A DNA stretch of 64,000 bases from Nitrosopumilus oxyclinae (GCF_013407165.1 NZ_CP026994.1:62001-126000); one strand, 5' to 3'. Numbered from the stretch's first letter, positions 25,953 through 35,620 are shown. Program-made: numbers and translations. Notes: generated by a model from the sequence alone, not told the origin.

Positions 25953-26104
25953 GAGTATCTTTCAGCTAACCTATATCTCATGTATTTGTCATCTGGTGAA
26001 AATTTAGCAGGATGTACTGAAATTGTTTCTTCACTACACTTTGGACATTTTTCTTTTAATGTGTAGTGATAGCACTTTGAACATTTTCTTAGTAAAAATC
26101 TCAT
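25949..26104 (-). CDS. nop10: Ribosome biogenesis protein Nop10 (H/ACA RNP)
   Basis: The 51-residue protein starts MRFLLRKCSKCYHYTLKEKC. It has the archaeal Nop10 zinc ribbon (CSKC and CPKC) followed by the conserved linker and helix AKFSPDDKYMRYRLAE. Nop10 binds Cbf5 in box H/ACA particles that pseudouridylate rRNA. The gene starts one base after the aIF2 alpha stop, the widespread archaeal aIF2 alpha-nop10 order. The S27e and L44e genes that often precede them are not here. Confidence 0.93.
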   Translation of the reverse strand: MRFLLRKCSKCYHYTLKEKCPKCSEETISVHPAKFSPDDKYMRYRLAERYS

Positions 26105-26105
26105 T

Positions 26106-26903
26106 TTAGTTTTCTCTTGTCTTCTTTGAATCTTCTCTTGTAAATTTGAATGAACCTTTTTTCTTTTCTATGTTTGTTTCAATTTCCTCTATTATTGGCT
26201 TTAATAATTTTTCAGCTGATTTAAAATCTTCTGAAGTAATTGAGAGTCTATATTTTGGTGCACCCAAATATGTGATATCTATAGTGGAATCTTTTTTAAT
26301 AATATCTAACAATGTTTTTTTAATTATTTCAACACCATTAGACTGATTATTTGTAATTTCCATAATTCCTCTAATTTCAACTGACGGAAGTTTAATTTTT
26401 GAACAGATATCTTCAATTACAGTTGCAGTTTTTTTTGCAAGTTTTAATTCTTTGACTGATTCTATTCCATTTCTTCCAATTAATATGAAGGCATCATATA
26501 CTGAATCAAATTTTGAATAAATATTATCTTCTAATTTTTCAACTTCCTCATCTGATAATTTAGCTTTTTCTTGAACGTTTTGTAACAGAGTTTTACCTTT
26601 TTCAAACTTTTTAACTTCTTTTAGTTTTTGTTTTTTCTGATCTTTTGAAACTTGTTTTAATGAGAGATCTATATCTCCTCGTTGAGCATTTACTTTTTTT
26701 ACAAGAAGAACTTTTTTCTCCCCATCTCTGACAAATCTACTTACTGATCTTATCCATCCAGGAGCAATTTCTGAAATGTGTAAAAATCCTTGAATGTCAT
26801 CATATTCATCTAGTGTGACATATGCTCCATGATCCATCACTTTGGTAATGGTTGCAAGAATTATTTCCCCTGGTTCTGGCATTTCTTGGATTTCAGTAGA
26901 CAT
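26106..26903 (-). CDS. eif2a: Translation initiation factor aIF2 alpha
   Basis: The 265 residues start with an S1-type OB domain (GEIILATITKVMDHGAYVTL, about residues 12-85, with GFLHISEIAPGWI). A helical middle domain and a C-terminal alpha/beta domain follow. This subunit binds initiator tRNA together with aIF2 gamma. It is upstream of nop10 in a two-gene unit separated by one base. The last residues are Lys-rich (FKFTREDSKKTREN). Confidence 0.96.
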   Translation of the reverse strand: MSTEIQEMPEPGEIILATITKVMDHGAYVTLDEYDDIQGFLHISEIAPGWIRSVSRFVRDGEKKVLLVKKVNAQRGDIDLSLKQVSKDQKKQKLKEVKKFEKGKTLLQNVQEKAKLSDEEVEKLEDNIYSKFDSVYDAFILIGRNGIESVKELKLAKKTATVIEDICSKIKLPSVEIRGIMEITNNQSNGVEIIKKTLLDIIKKDSTIDITYLGAPKYRLSITSEDFKSAEKLLKPIIEEIETNIEKKKGSFKFTREDSKKTREN

Positions 26904-26944
26904 TTCTTCTAAAACTCACTCATGCGTAAATTAATGTTTGCTGA

Positions 26945-27478
26945 CTAGAAATCAATGCCTTTTTTTGCTTTAATTCCTTGCTGAAATGGATGTTTTATCT
27001 CTCTCATTTCTGTTACAAGATCTGCAATTTCAATAACTTCATCTTTAGCATAATTTCCTGTTAATACTAAATCTACTCCTTTCGGTTTTGATTTTATTAT
27101 ATTTAAAACATCATCAACTGAAATTAAATTAAGATTTACTGCATAGTTTATCTCATCTAAAATTACAATATCATAATTTCCTGATTGAATTCTTTCATTA
27201 CTAATTCTAATTGCTTCTTTTGCCACTTTTTCATGATCTTCTTTTGGACTTTTATCATCAATTATTCCAACAAATCCTTTACCCACTGCAACCATTTCAA
27301 ATTCAGGTTCAAGTCTCTTTGATGAATCCATTTCACCATAATGCCATGAACCTTTAATGAATTGAATCATACAAGTTTTTTTTGTATATCCTGTTGCACG
27401 TAAAGCAATTCCTAAAGCTGCAGTTGTTTTACCTTTACCTTTTCCAGTATATACTATGGTTAAACCATCATTTTCCAT
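26945..27478 (-). CDS. cobO: Corrinoid adenosyltransferase (CobO/BtuR type)
   Basis: This enzyme adds the 5'-deoxyadenosyl group to reduced corrinoids, giving the adenosyl form. The 177 residues contain the P-loop GKGKGKTTAALG near the N-terminus and ATGYTKKTCMIQF. The core VILDEINYA and VLTGNYA motifs, and the terminal EIKHPFQQGIKAKKGIDF, are typical of the family. It is divergent from the cbiA/cobB gene across 86 bp, as part of the cobalamin cluster. Confidence 0.95.
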   Translation of the reverse strand: MENDGLTIVYTGKGKGKTTAALGIALRATGYTKKTCMIQFIKGSWHYGEMDSSKRLEPEFEMVAVGKGFVGIIDDKSPKEDHEKVAKEAIRISNERIQSGNYDIVILDEINYAVNLNLISVDDVLNIIKSKPKGVDLVLTGNYAKDEVIEIADLVTEMREIKHPFQQGIKAKKGIDF

Positions 27479-27564
27479 AATTTCTATTCAATGGATCTTA
27501 CTAAAAACATTGAGGATATCTGTAATCTATCAATTTAAATAAAAAATCACCCTAGTCATGCAAA

Positions 27565-28920
27565 TTGAGAATTCCTAGAATTGTAATTACAGGTGCTACT
27601 AGTGGGGTTGGAAAGACATCCATAACATGTTCAATAATTTATGCATTACAAAAACATGGATTTTCTGTTCAACCATTTAAGGTTGGACCTGATTATATTG
27701 ATCCCGGTTATCTATCTAGCATTTCAAACAATGAAACATATAATTTGGATGCATGGCTTATGGGTAAAAACCAATTATTGAATAGTTTTACTTCAAATTC
27801 AAAATCTAAAATATCTGTAATAGAAGGTGTAATGGGATTTTATGATGGATTTAGCGGAAATTCAAATTATGCTAGTACACATCATGTGGCATCATTAACA
27901 AAATCCCCTGTACTGCTAGTTTTAGATGCAAGTAAAACTTCTCGTTCTATTGCTGCAACTGCACTTGGATTCATAAAATTCCATAGAAATTCTCGTATTG
28001 TTGGCATCATTTTAAATAAAATAGGTAGTAAAAAACATGAATTACTATGTAAAAGTGCTCTAGAAAAAACTAAAATTCCAATAATTGGTGTGATTCCAAA
28101 AAACCCTTTACTAAATATGCCATCAAGACATCTTGGATTAATTTCAACATTAGAAAATAACATTCTTAAAAAACAAATTAAGAAAATATCTAAAATTATT
28201 TCAGAAAATATTGATATTAATCAAATAATAAAAATTGCAAAAAATACATCTGATCTTACTATAAAATCTAAACCAATATCTAAAAAACCTAGAACTACTA
28301 TTGCAGTTGCACTTGACACTTCATTTAATTTCTATTATCAAGATAATTTAGAAGCATTACGTCGTGAAGGTGCTAATCTAAAATTCTTTAGTCCTGTCAA
28401 AAACAAAAAGCTTCCAAAATGTGATGGTCTTTACATTGGTGGTGGCTTTCCAGAAGTTTTAGGAAACGCTCTTGAAAAAAATCATGTTATGAAAAAATCA
28501 ATAAAGAAATTATCTGAAGATGGATTTCCAATTTATGCTGAATGTGGTGGATTGATGTATCTAACAAAATCAATTTTATCTGAAAATAAAAAATATAAAA
28601 TGATTGGTCTATTTGACGCTGAAACTAAAATGACAAAAAAAATGAGACTAAATTACACAAAAGGTAAAATTATTTTAAAAACCCCGATATCTGAAAAACT
28701 ACATAATTTTCATGGACACGAATTTCATTATTCACATTTAGATTCAGTTTCCTCTGATTCAAAATTTGCTTATACTTTAGAAATAGGTGAAGGAATAAAG
28801 AAGCATCAGGATGGACTAATTCAAGATAATACATTAGCATCTTATGGCCATCTTTACTTTGATAGCTCAAACTATGCAGAAATTTTTGTTAGAAATTGTA
28901 TAAAATCTTCAAAGAGATGA
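27565..28920 (+). CDS. cbiA: Cobyrinate a,c-diamide synthase (CbiA/CobB)
   Basis: This enzyme amidates the a and c carboxylates of cobyrinate, using ATP and glutamine. The 451 residues have an N-terminal P-loop domain (ITGATSGVGKTS) with GPDYIDPGY and VIEGVMGFYDG. A C-terminal glutaminase-like domain carries GLYIGGGFPEV, the Cys of AECGGLMYL and a His-rich FHGHEFHYS. The start is a TTG at 27565; a nearby ATG at 27558 is out of frame. The end overlaps cbiC on the opposite strand by 12 bases. Confidence 0.94.
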   Translation: MRIPRIVITGATSGVGKTSITCSIIYALQKHGFSVQPFKVGPDYIDPGYLSSISNNETYNLDAWLMGKNQLLNSFTSNSKSKISVIEGVMGFYDGFSGNSNYASTHHVASLTKSPVLLVLDASKTSRSIAATALGFIKFHRNSRIVGIILNKIGSKKHELLCKSALEKTKIPIIGVIPKNPLLNMPSRHLGLISTLENNILKKQIKKISKIISENIDINQIIKIAKNTSDLTIKSKPISKKPRTTIAVALDTSFNFYYQDNLEALRREGANLKFFSPVKNKKLPKCDGLYIGGGFPEVLGNALEKNHVMKKSIKKLSEDGFPIYAECGGLMYLTKSILSENKKYKMIGLFDAETKMTKKMRLNYTKGKIILKTPISEKLHNFHGHEFHYSHLDSVSSDSKFAYTLEIGEGIKKHQDGLIQDNTLASYGHLYFDSSNYAEIFVRNCIKSSKR

Positions 28921-29550
28921 TTCTGCTCTAATTAATTTGAAAATTGCATTAATTGTAGCAGAGACTGAAGAACTTCCTCCTTTTCTACCTATATTGGTGA
29001 TAAATGGCGTTTCCTCCAACTTTGATAATTCTTCTTTAGATTCTGCAGCACAGATGAATCCTACTGGAATTCCAATAATCAAGGCTGGTTTCACTATGCC
29101 TTCTTTGACCATTTGAATTACTTCTTGAAGTGCAGTTGGGGCATTTCCTATTGCTACAACTCCCCCATCAATATCTGACGCAGCAACCCTCATGGATACT
29201 TGGGAACGAGTTTTACCTTCTTTTTTAGCCAATTTCATTATTTTTGGTTTTGAAATATTACAAATTATATTATTTCCAAAATCTTTTGGATTTTGTTTGT
29301 TCATTCCTCCGAGTACTCCGTTAACATCAACTACTATACTACATCCATTTTTCAAAGCTTTCATTCCACTTGCAATTGCATCTTTATGAAAAATTAATTT
29401 ATTTTTATCTGCAAAATCAAAATCTGCTGTTGAATGAATTATTCTTCTAACAATAGGCCATTCTTTTTCACTAAAATTATGTGATCCTATCTCATCTTCA
29501 ATCATTTGCATACTGGCATCTTCAATTGATTGACCTTTCTTAGTTTGCAT
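28909..29550 (-). CDS. cbiC: Precorrin-8X / cobalt-precorrin-8 methylmutase
   Basis: This enzyme moves a methyl group from C-11 to C-12 to form (co)byrinate. The 213 residues include the catalytic-His segment RRIIHSTADFDFA, the segment DVNGVLGGMNK, and AIGNAPTAL with IIGIPVGFICAAESKE. It is the last gene of the minus-strand unit cbiD-cbiG-cbiX-cbiC. Its start overlaps the end of cbiX by 11 bases, so translational coupling is likely. Confidence 0.95.
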   Translation of the reverse strand: MQTKKGQSIEDASMQMIEDEIGSHNFSEKEWPIVRRIIHSTADFDFADKNKLIFHKDAIASGMKALKNGCSIVVDVNGVLGGMNKQNPKDFGNNIICNISKPKIMKLAKKEGKTRSQVSMRVAASDIDGGVVAIGNAPTALQEVIQMVKEGIVKPALIIGIPVGFICAAESKEELSKLEETPFITNIGRKGGSSSVSATINAIFKLIRAESSL

Positions 29551-30292
29551 CTTCTACCTCTTTTGCTCTCTCTAAAATCAAATCTATCATTTTTTGATCC
29601 GTTCCAATATGTTTAGTAATGTATGATTTTTCTATAGTAGATTTTTCAAGTGCTGGAATCAAATCATTATTAATGTCAGTTTTTACATGTGCTCCTTCAT
29701 GAAGAAAATAAAAAACAATTATCAAAACTTTAGGATTATCTTTTTCACATTTTTTAATTCCCTCAAAAATATCAGGTTGTTCTATTTCTAGCCAACATCT
29801 ACTAATATTTCTGTAAGAATCTTTTAATTCATTTAAAATATAATCTAATGATCTTTGTGCATTAGGATCTTTACTTCCGTGTCCAATAACCATTACATCT
29901 ACTTCATTATTTGAAAGAGTAACTTCATTTTCTTTTAATGTTGCAGCTATTCTACTTTCTACAATATCTGCCAAAGTTTTGTGCATACTCATTTGTTTTG
30001 TAACTACAAATTTTACTTTGGTATCTTTTTGATATTTCATTGCTTCAGTAACTGCAATTTTCACTTTTCTACCAGGATACAAAAAATAAGGAACTATAGT
30101 CAAAGAATCAATATCATGTTTCAGACATTTTGGAATTCCATCCTCAATATATGGTGGTTCTACCTCTAGGAAACAATAATCTGTAAAAACATAGTCTCCT
30201 TTTGCTTTTATTCCCTTACAAATTACATCTAATTCTTCAGATGCTTCTCTTTCTCTACTACCTCTGTCAATAAGTAATAACCCTTTTTTCAA
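29540..30292 (-). CDS. cbiX: Sirohydrochlorin cobaltochelatase, two-domain CbiX
   Basis: This enzyme inserts Co2+ into sirohydrochlorin, an early step of the anaerobic cobalamin route. The 250 residues form two homologous halves. The second half has the catalytic His residues in VIGHGSKDP and FYFLHEGAHVKTDI. In the first half the equivalent positions read LIDRGSRE and YFLYPGRKVKIAV, so both His residues are missing and that half is probably structural. The start is a TTG overlapping the end of cbiG by four bases. Confidence 0.9.
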   Translation of the reverse strand: MKKGLLLIDRGSREREASEELDVICKGIKAKGDYVFTDYCFLEVEPPYIEDGIPKCLKHDIDSLTIVPYFLYPGRKVKIAVTEAMKYQKDTKVKFVVTKQMSMHKTLADIVESRIAATLKENEVTLSNNEVDVMVIGHGSKDPNAQRSLDYILNELKDSYRNISRCWLEIEQPDIFEGIKKCEKDNPKVLIIVFYFLHEGAHVKTDINNDLIPALEKSTIEKSYITKHIGTDQKMIDLILERAKEVEDAN

Positions 30293-31341
30293 TTCATTAT
30301 CCTCGCTATAGCTATTGTCAAATTTGGTGGGAATTTCTGCTTTTCTACTATCAATTCACCATTTGATACTTTGATGGCAGCAGCTTCAGACACACTTGCA
30401 GTTCCTTCAAAGGCTTTTACAGTTTCAGAAGGATTTGGAGCAGAAATCTCTGCTAAATCTTCTCTATTTACATACTCTACTGGAATTCCCATTTCTATTC
30501 CAAGATCAATCAATCCTTTTACATCCTCTGGTTTTTTTATTGATACCAATTTTGCAATTGATTTTGAACTTAGTTTGAATTTTTCTAAACAAAACTCGAT
30601 ACCTTCTCTGATTGTTTCTTTTGAAGTATCCCAATGTAATCCAATCCCAATTACTAAGCTCGGTGGACGATATATCACAGACTCTTTTGATACATCATCA
30701 TCAATAGTTTTATCAGAAATTATCAAGTGCGCTTTGGAATTTGATTTTTTTAAATCTTCAAAATTTTCATAAATTGTAACATTTTTTGGTAATTTTTTAT
30801 ACCAATTTTTTTCCCCAGTCTCCTGAAATATCCCTATTGGTTCTTCATTTACCATATGAGCACTAATTTTAGTTACAGTTGAATCATCATCTATTTTCCA
30901 ATTAAATTTTCTTCCCACAAGATCCACTGCAATTGTTTTGTTTACATCAGCTGCTGTGGTAATTACAGGTAAAGCTCCCAGTTTTTCTGCAATTTCTTCA
31001 GTAAGTTCATTGGCTCCACCTATATGTCCAGATAAAACACTGATTACAAAATTTGTTTTATCATCAATCACAATTACTGCAGGATCTGTTTTTTTATCTT
31101 TCAAATATGGAGCAATTAATCTGATTACTGCCCCTAATGAAAAAATACAGATTAATGCATTATTATTTTTAAAAAGTTCAACAATTTTCTCTGTTGTAGG
31201 CTCAGAATACCATATTATTCCTACTGCATCAGTTGTTAGTTTTGATGGAGCAAATACATTCCAATCGGGAAATAGTTGTTTCAAACTTTCTCCAATTTTT
31301 ACTCCGTTTTTAGTAATAGCAAGAACTGTAGTCTTTTCCAT
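30289..31341 (-). CDS. cbiG: Cobalt-precorrin-5A hydrolase CbiG
   Basis: CbiG opens the delta-lactone ring of cobalt-precorrin-5A and releases acetaldehyde. It has the family architecture: an N-terminal domain (VLAITKNGVKIGESL), a core with FSLGAVIRLIAPYLKDKK and SVLSGHIGGANELTEEIA, and a C-terminal domain (VIGIGLHWDTSKETI onward). The ATG at 31341 gives MEKTTVLAI. A TTG two codons earlier (31347) is an alternative. It sits between cbiD and cbiX in one minus-strand unit. Confidence 0.93.
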   Translation of the reverse strand: MEKTTVLAITKNGVKIGESLKQLFPDWNVFAPSKLTTDAVGIIWYSEPTTEKIVELFKNNNALICIFSLGAVIRLIAPYLKDKKTDPAVIVIDDKTNFVISVLSGHIGGANELTEEIAEKLGALPVITTAADVNKTIAVDLVGRKFNWKIDDDSTVTKISAHMVNEEPIGIFQETGEKNWYKKLPKNVTIYENFEDLKKSNSKAHLIISDKTIDDDVSKESVIYRPPSLVIGIGLHWDTSKETIREGIEFCLEKFKLSSKSIAKLVSIKKPEDVKGLIDLGIEMGIPVEYVNREDLAEISAPNPSETVKAFEGTASVSEAAAIKVSNGELIVEKQKFPPNLTIAIARIMN

Positions 31342-31372
31342 AATCAAAATCTTTCAACTTTAATAAAATACC

Positions 31373-32476
31373 TTACTGTTCAGATTTTCTAGCTAAAATA
31401 TTTCCTTCAAAATCAAACAATATTACATCAATTGGAACATTTTCTTCAGAATGTTTTCTCATATGTTTATAGGTCTCACCGCAAATCAAGTCAAAAAACC
31501 CCACAATCTTATTTTCTTGAATAATTTCTGAAACATGTCTTGCTGTATTTGCTTTTTTTATCTCTTGTATTACACTTTGATTAGCATTACATTTTTGAGC
31601 TAATTCAGCTAGGAAACTCATGTTCACTTTTGATCCTTTAACATGAGTTTGTTTTACTCCTGCTGCCATTTTTGCTAGCTTTCCAATAAAACCTACAACA
31701 TATGCTCTTTTGATATCTTTTTTACCGCATTGTTGAATTGCATATCCTGAAAAATCACCAATCTGTACAAAACAATGTACTGGTAAATCTACTATTTTTT
31801 TTGCAAAATCTTCACTTCTTCCACCAGTTGTAAGTACTACTGTGTCATTTCCTGCTGCAATTGCTACATCCAAATTCTGTCTAATTGATGCCGCATAAGC
31901 TGCTGTAGAAAATGGAATTACAATTCCACTAGTTCCTAAAATTGAAATCCCATTCATAATTCCTAATCTTGGATTGTCAGTTTTTGGTCCTAACTCTTTT
32001 CCTTTAGGTACTGAAATGACTACTCTAATTCCTTTCTTTGAAAGAATTTCTTTTCCTACTTCTCTTAGATTTTCAGTAATCATTTTTTTAGGAACTGGAT
32101 TTATTGCTGGTTTGTTAATTTCTAAGCCTAATCCTGGCTTGGTTACTATGCCAACTCCATCTCCACCATCTATTTCAATTTCGTTTATTTTTTCAGTAAA
32201 TGACAATTCTACAATAATTTCTGCTCCATGAGTAACATCAGGATCATCACCTCCATTTTTAATTACAATACATTTTGCTTTGTCAGACTCAAATTCACAC
32301 GAATCAATTGGAATTTGAATATAGGATTTTTTTGGTAATAAAATATCTATATTCTCAATTTTTTTTTGATTAATTATTGATAATAATGCAGCTTTTGATG
32401 CAGCAGTTGCACAACTTCCTGTAGTATAACCTGTCTTTAATTTTGTCTTTTCTTCTTCCACATTAGTTGTATTCAT
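31373..32476 (-). CDS. cbiD: Cobalt-precorrin-5B C1-methyltransferase CbiD
   Basis: This SAM-dependent methylase acts in the anaerobic corrin pathway and is the first gene of the minus-strand unit. The 367 residues show the signature KLKTGYTTGSCATAASKAAL, then KNGGDDPDVTHGAEI and the Gly-rich IDGGDGVGIVTKPGLGL. NPRLGIMNGISILGTSGIV and VLTTGGRSEDFA follow, with FIGKLAKMAAGVKQTHVKGS. A divergent promoter region of about 80 bp separates it from the SDR gene. Confidence 0.95.
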   Translation of the reverse strand: MNTTNVEEEKTKLKTGYTTGSCATAASKAALLSIINQKKIENIDILLPKKSYIQIPIDSCEFESDKAKCIVIKNGGDDPDVTHGAEIIVELSFTEKINEIEIDGGDGVGIVTKPGLGLEINKPAINPVPKKMITENLREVGKEILSKKGIRVVISVPKGKELGPKTDNPRLGIMNGISILGTSGIVIPFSTAAYAASIRQNLDVAIAAGNDTVVLTTGGRSEDFAKKIVDLPVHCFVQIGDFSGYAIQQCGKKDIKRAYVVGFIGKLAKMAAGVKQTHVKGSKVNMSFLAELAQKCNANQSVIQEIKKANTARHVSEIIQENKIVGFFDLICGETYKHMRKHSEENVPIDVILFDFEGNILARKSEQ

Positions 32477-32555
32477 TTTATGGTATTAACTCTTATTTCT
32501 TAATTTTTGAAAATTATTCAAATAGATTTAAAATTAAAACAAACTTGGTTCTATT

Positions 32556-33425
32556 ATGGTTAAACCTCTAAAGATTGTTGTAACTGGAGCTAGTGGATTT
32601 ATTGCAAAAAATCTTCGAAAATATTTATCAGAAAAAAATCTTGAATTAGTCTCAATATCTAGAAATGACTTTAAAAATTATAAATGTGAAACTAAAATTA
32701 TTTCAAAAAATTATGAAGAAAAAAATCTTCTTAAAAAAATACAAAATTCAGATGTATTAATTCATCTTGTTGGAATAGGAAAACAATCTGTAAACACTGA
32801 TTATGATATGATAAATACTGAACTAACAAAATATATTGTAAATTTAAGTAAAAAAGCTAGAATAAAAAAAATTATTTTTTTAAGTGGTTTAGGAGTTTCA
32901 TCAAGTACATCATTAGGTTACTTTATTTCAAAATACAATGCAGAAAAACAAATTATTAATTCTGGTTTAGATTATACAATTTTTAGACCTTCATATATTG
33001 TTGGGAAAGATGATTTGTTTTCAAGAAATTTAAAAAAACAAATTAAATCTGGAGAAATTATTATTCCAGGCTCTGGAAACTATTCAATTCAACCTATACA
33101 TGTATCCGATGTTGTAAAAGTTATTTTTGAATCGGTATTGGAATTAAAATTTAATAATAAAATTATTGATCTTGTGGGGCCTGATTATGTAACTTTTGAA
33201 AAATATGTTAAACTCTTTTCTAAAGGGACTAAAACAAAAATTAGAAAAATTAAACTTGAAGAGGCGTATCATAATGCAATAATTAATTCAAAATCTGATT
33301 TTGGAATTGATGATCTCAATATCCTAATTGGTAATTTTAAAGGAAATTACAAAAAATTATCTAAAATATCTAAAATTGAATTTAAATCAGTATTGAAATT
33401 ATTACAATCCGGCAGATTGCTTTAA
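32556..33425 (+). CDS. NAD-dependent epimerase/dehydratase, NDUFA9-like atypical SDR
   Basis: The 289 residues start with a Rossmann dinucleotide-binding motif ([13 protein letters not shown]). The usual catalytic Tyr-Lys pair is not clear: the segment corresponding to YxxxK reads [24 protein letters not shown] and [13 protein letters not shown] resemble the atypical SDR group that includes the complex I subunit NDUFA9. The substrate is unknown. Codon usage is particularly Lys/Asn/Ile-rich. A TATA-like 'gatttaaaatt' precedes the ATG by about 30 bases. The 3' end overlaps metK by 24 bases. Confidence 0.8.
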   Translation: MVKPLKIVVTGASGFIAKNLRKYLSEKNLELVSISRNDFKNYKCETKIISKNYEEKNLLKKIQNSDVLIHLVGIGKQSVNTDYDMINTELTKYIVNLSKKARIKKIIFLSGLGVSSSTSLGYFISKYNAEKQIINSGLDYTIFRPSYIVGKDDLFSRNLKKQIKSGEIIIPGSGNYSIQPIHVSDVVKVIFESVLELKFNNKIIDLVGPDYVTFEKYVKLFSKGTKTKIRKIKLEEAYHNAIINSKSDFGIDDLNILIGNFKGNYKKLSKISKIEFKSVLKLLQSGRLL

Positions 33426-34568
33426 TATTTCAGATTTATCGGTTTTTTCCCAAGTAAATTCAGGTTCATTTCTTCCAAAATGACCATAAGCAGCAGTTTT
33501 TTTGTAAATGGGTCTTTTCAAATTTAATTGAGATATAATTCCAGATGGTTTCATATCAAAATTCTTTCTAACTATTTCCTCAATTTTACTTTCAGGAATT
33601 TTATTTGTTCCAAATGTATTAACATAAAGTGATACTGGTTCTGCAACTCCAATGGCATACGCTAATTGCACTTCACATCTATCTGCTAATCCTGCAGCTA
33701 CAAGATTTTTTGCAATATATCTACACATGTAACATGCAGATCTATCCACTTTAGATGGATCCTTTCCTGAGAAAGCCCCTCCTCCATGTCTTCCAAATCC
33801 ACCATAACTATCAACAATTATTTTTCTTCCTGTTAATCCTGCATCTCCATGTGGACCACCAATTACAAATTTTCCTGTTGGATTAATGTGAGTTTTAACT
33901 TCTTCATTCCAAAGATTTCCTAAAACTGGTTTGATTACTTTCTCAATAATCTCTCTTGTTATTTCCTCTTGAGAAACTTCTGGAGCATGCTGTGTTGAAA
34001 TAACGACTGTTTCAATCTTTGTAGGTTTGTTATCTTCATATCTTACAGATACTTGTGATTTACCATCAGGTCTAACCCATGGTAAAGTACCATCTCTTCT
34101 AACTTGTGATAATTTTTGAATAAGTTTGTGTGCTAGTAAAATTGGCATAGGCATTAATTCTTTAGTTTCATTTGACGCATAACCAAACATCAAACCTTGA
34201 TCTCCTGCACCTTGTTCTTTTTCTTCAGTTGCTGTAACACCTTGACTGATATCTGGACTTTGTGAATGCAGTTTTAACTCAACTTTACAACTATCCCCAT
34301 CAAACATCAAATCTTTGTTATCGTAACCAATTTCTTTGATTGTCTTCCTAACTAACTTTTCTTGAGCTTTTTTATCAAATTCTGCTTTTGATGTAACTTC
34401 TCCTGACACTATAACATAATCAGTTGTAACCATTGTTTCAACTGCAACTCTAGAATTAGGATCTTGTTTAAGATATTCATCTAAAAATGCATCAGAAATA
34501 TTATCACATATTTTATCTGGATGCCCTTCGGTTACCGATTCAGATGTAAATAGAAAATTATTGGTCAT
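33402..34568 (-). CDS. metK: S-adenosylmethionine synthetase, bacterial/eukaryal MetK type
   Basis: This enzyme makes SAM from methionine and ATP. The 388 residues start [17 protein letters not shown] and carry both classical signatures, [11 protein letters not shown] and GGGAFSGKD, along with [17 protein letters not shown]. Most archaea instead use the divergent archaeal MAT family, so the bacterial/eukaryal type here is notable. It overlaps the convergent SDR gene by 24 bases. SAM would feed the nearby cobalamin methyltransferases and the Tes-like radical SAM enzyme. Confidence 0.96.
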   Translation of the reverse strand: MTNNFLFTSESVTEGHPDKICDNISDAFLDEYLKQDPNSRVAVETMVTTDYVIVSGEVTSKAEFDKKAQEKLVRKTIKEIGYDNKDLMFDGDSCKVELKLHSQSPDISQGVTATEEKEQGAGDQGLMFGYASNETKELMPMPILLAHKLIQKLSQVRRDGTLPWVRPDGKSQVSVRYEDNKPTKIETVVISTQHAPEVSQEEITREIIEKVIKPVLGNLWNEEVKTHINPTGKFVIGGPHGDAGLTGRKIIVDSYGGFGRHGGGAFSGKDPSKVDRSACYMCRYIAKNLVAAGLADRCEVQLAYAIGVAEPVSLYVNTFGTNKIPESKIEEIVRKNFDMKPSGIISQLNLKRPIYKKTAAYGHFGRNEPEFTWEKTDKSEILKQSAGL

Positions 34569-34584
34569 AAAACCACACTATTTA

Positions 34585-34830
34585 CTAGAGTTCGTTTTCT
34601 AGTTTGATAAATAATACATTATTGCCTCTTACGATAACTCTACCATAATTTGCAATTGTCTTGCCATCATGAATTTCTTCGGCATCAGTCATAATCAAAT
34701 TCATATAGGAATCTACATTGTCCATCTTTCCTTTATACTCAACTTCATTTTTCAGTCTTACTGTAACTTTCTTCTTGGTACTTTTTTGAAGAGTTGTTAG
34801 AGGTCTTTTTGCGCTAGTTGGTTGGGACAC
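34585..34830 (-). CDS. LSm (Sm-like archaeal) RNA-binding protein
   Basis: The 81 residues form a single Sm fold. The Sm1 motif is VTVRLKNEVEYKGKMDNVDS with MNLIMTDAEE, and the Sm2 motif is YGRVIVRGNNVLFIKLE. Archaeal LSm proteins form heptameric rings that bind U-rich RNA. It lies 16 bp upstream of metK and may be cotranscribed with it. It is divergent from the RecA-like gene across about 108 bp. Confidence 0.93.
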   Translation of the reverse strand: MSQPTSAKRPLTTLQKSTKKKVTVRLKNEVEYKGKMDNVDSYMNLIMTDAEEIHDGKTIANYGRVIVRGNNVLFIKLENEL

Positions 34831-34938
34831 TAATTGTTCACTTAATTTGCAACTTTGTTCTCTAGCATAAAAGCCTTACCTCTTTTATGAAAATTGAAAT
34901 TCCTTAAATTTTTTCTTCTATTTCTAATAATTATACAA

Positions 34939-35598
34939 ATGATCTCTACTGGTTTACAAAAATTAGACAAATTCTTGTCAGGAGGAATCCCTGATAATGT
35001 AATTGTAGATGTATTTGGTGGAAATGGAACTGGAAAAACTCTTTTCTTGCTGCAATTAGCAATAAATTCAATTAAAAATGGTGGTAATGTTCTGTATTTA
35101 GACACTACAGGTGGGTTTAGACCTGAACGAATTATTGAGATTCAAAAAGAATTAGAAATAGAGATTAATTTATTAGAAAAAATTACTGTGTCTAGAATTA
35201 CAAATACTTCAGAACAAATCAAATCCTTTAGTTCTCTTGAAGAAAGCAATTTTTCTTTAATACTGATTGATAACATAACTGATTTATTTTCATATGAATA
35301 TCAAAAAGATGAATCTACATTTGAAAAAAATCTACTATTTATGAAATACATGCATGAATTATCAAAATTCGCTATTAGAAAAAAAATTCCAATAATTATT
35401 ACTAATATGATTAGAATACTAAATGATACTGAGGTAGAAAATATGCAAAATGCAATTGATCCTTACACTCATATCAAAATTCATCTTTTTAAAAATTCAT
35501 CCAAATTTAATGGTCAAATCTATTGGGCATTAAAAAAAGAAAATTTCTCTTACACAATTAACAAAATTGGATTATCTGATAATAGTGAAGATTTTTAA
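34939..35598 (+). CDS. RecA/RadA-superfamily ATPase (RadB-like)
   Basis: The preferred start is the ATG at 34939, which gives MISTGLQKLDKFLSGGIPDN, the normal beginning of RadB/KaiC-type ATPases. The frame stays open upstream, but the extra residues there are an AT-rich hydrophobic artefact and the promoter should lie there. Of the 219 residues, GGNGTGKTLFLLQLA is Walker A and FSLILIDNITDLF is Walker B. It lacks the N-terminal DNA-binding domain of RadA, so a recombinase paralogue or mediator role is likely. The end is followed by a small membrane-protein frame and the helicase. Confidence 0.8.
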   Translation: MISTGLQKLDKFLSGGIPDNVIVDVFGGNGTGKTLFLLQLAINSIKNGGNVLYLDTTGGFRPERIIEIQKELEIEINLLEKITVSRITNTSEQIKSFSSLEESNFSLILIDNITDLFSYEYQKDESTFEKNLLFMKYMHELSKFAIRKKIPIIITNMIRILNDTEVENMQNAIDPYTHIKIHLFKNSSKFNGQIYWALKKENFSYTINKIGLSDNSEDF

Positions 35599-35620
35599 CG
35601 GTCTCTTCTAATGATAAATA

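Noticed and set aside
34894-34938. Upstream extension of the RecA-like ATPase (MKFLKFFLLFLIIIQ)
   Set aside because: It looks like a signal peptide but is AT-rich promoter DNA read as codons. The family N-terminus begins at the ATG at 34939.
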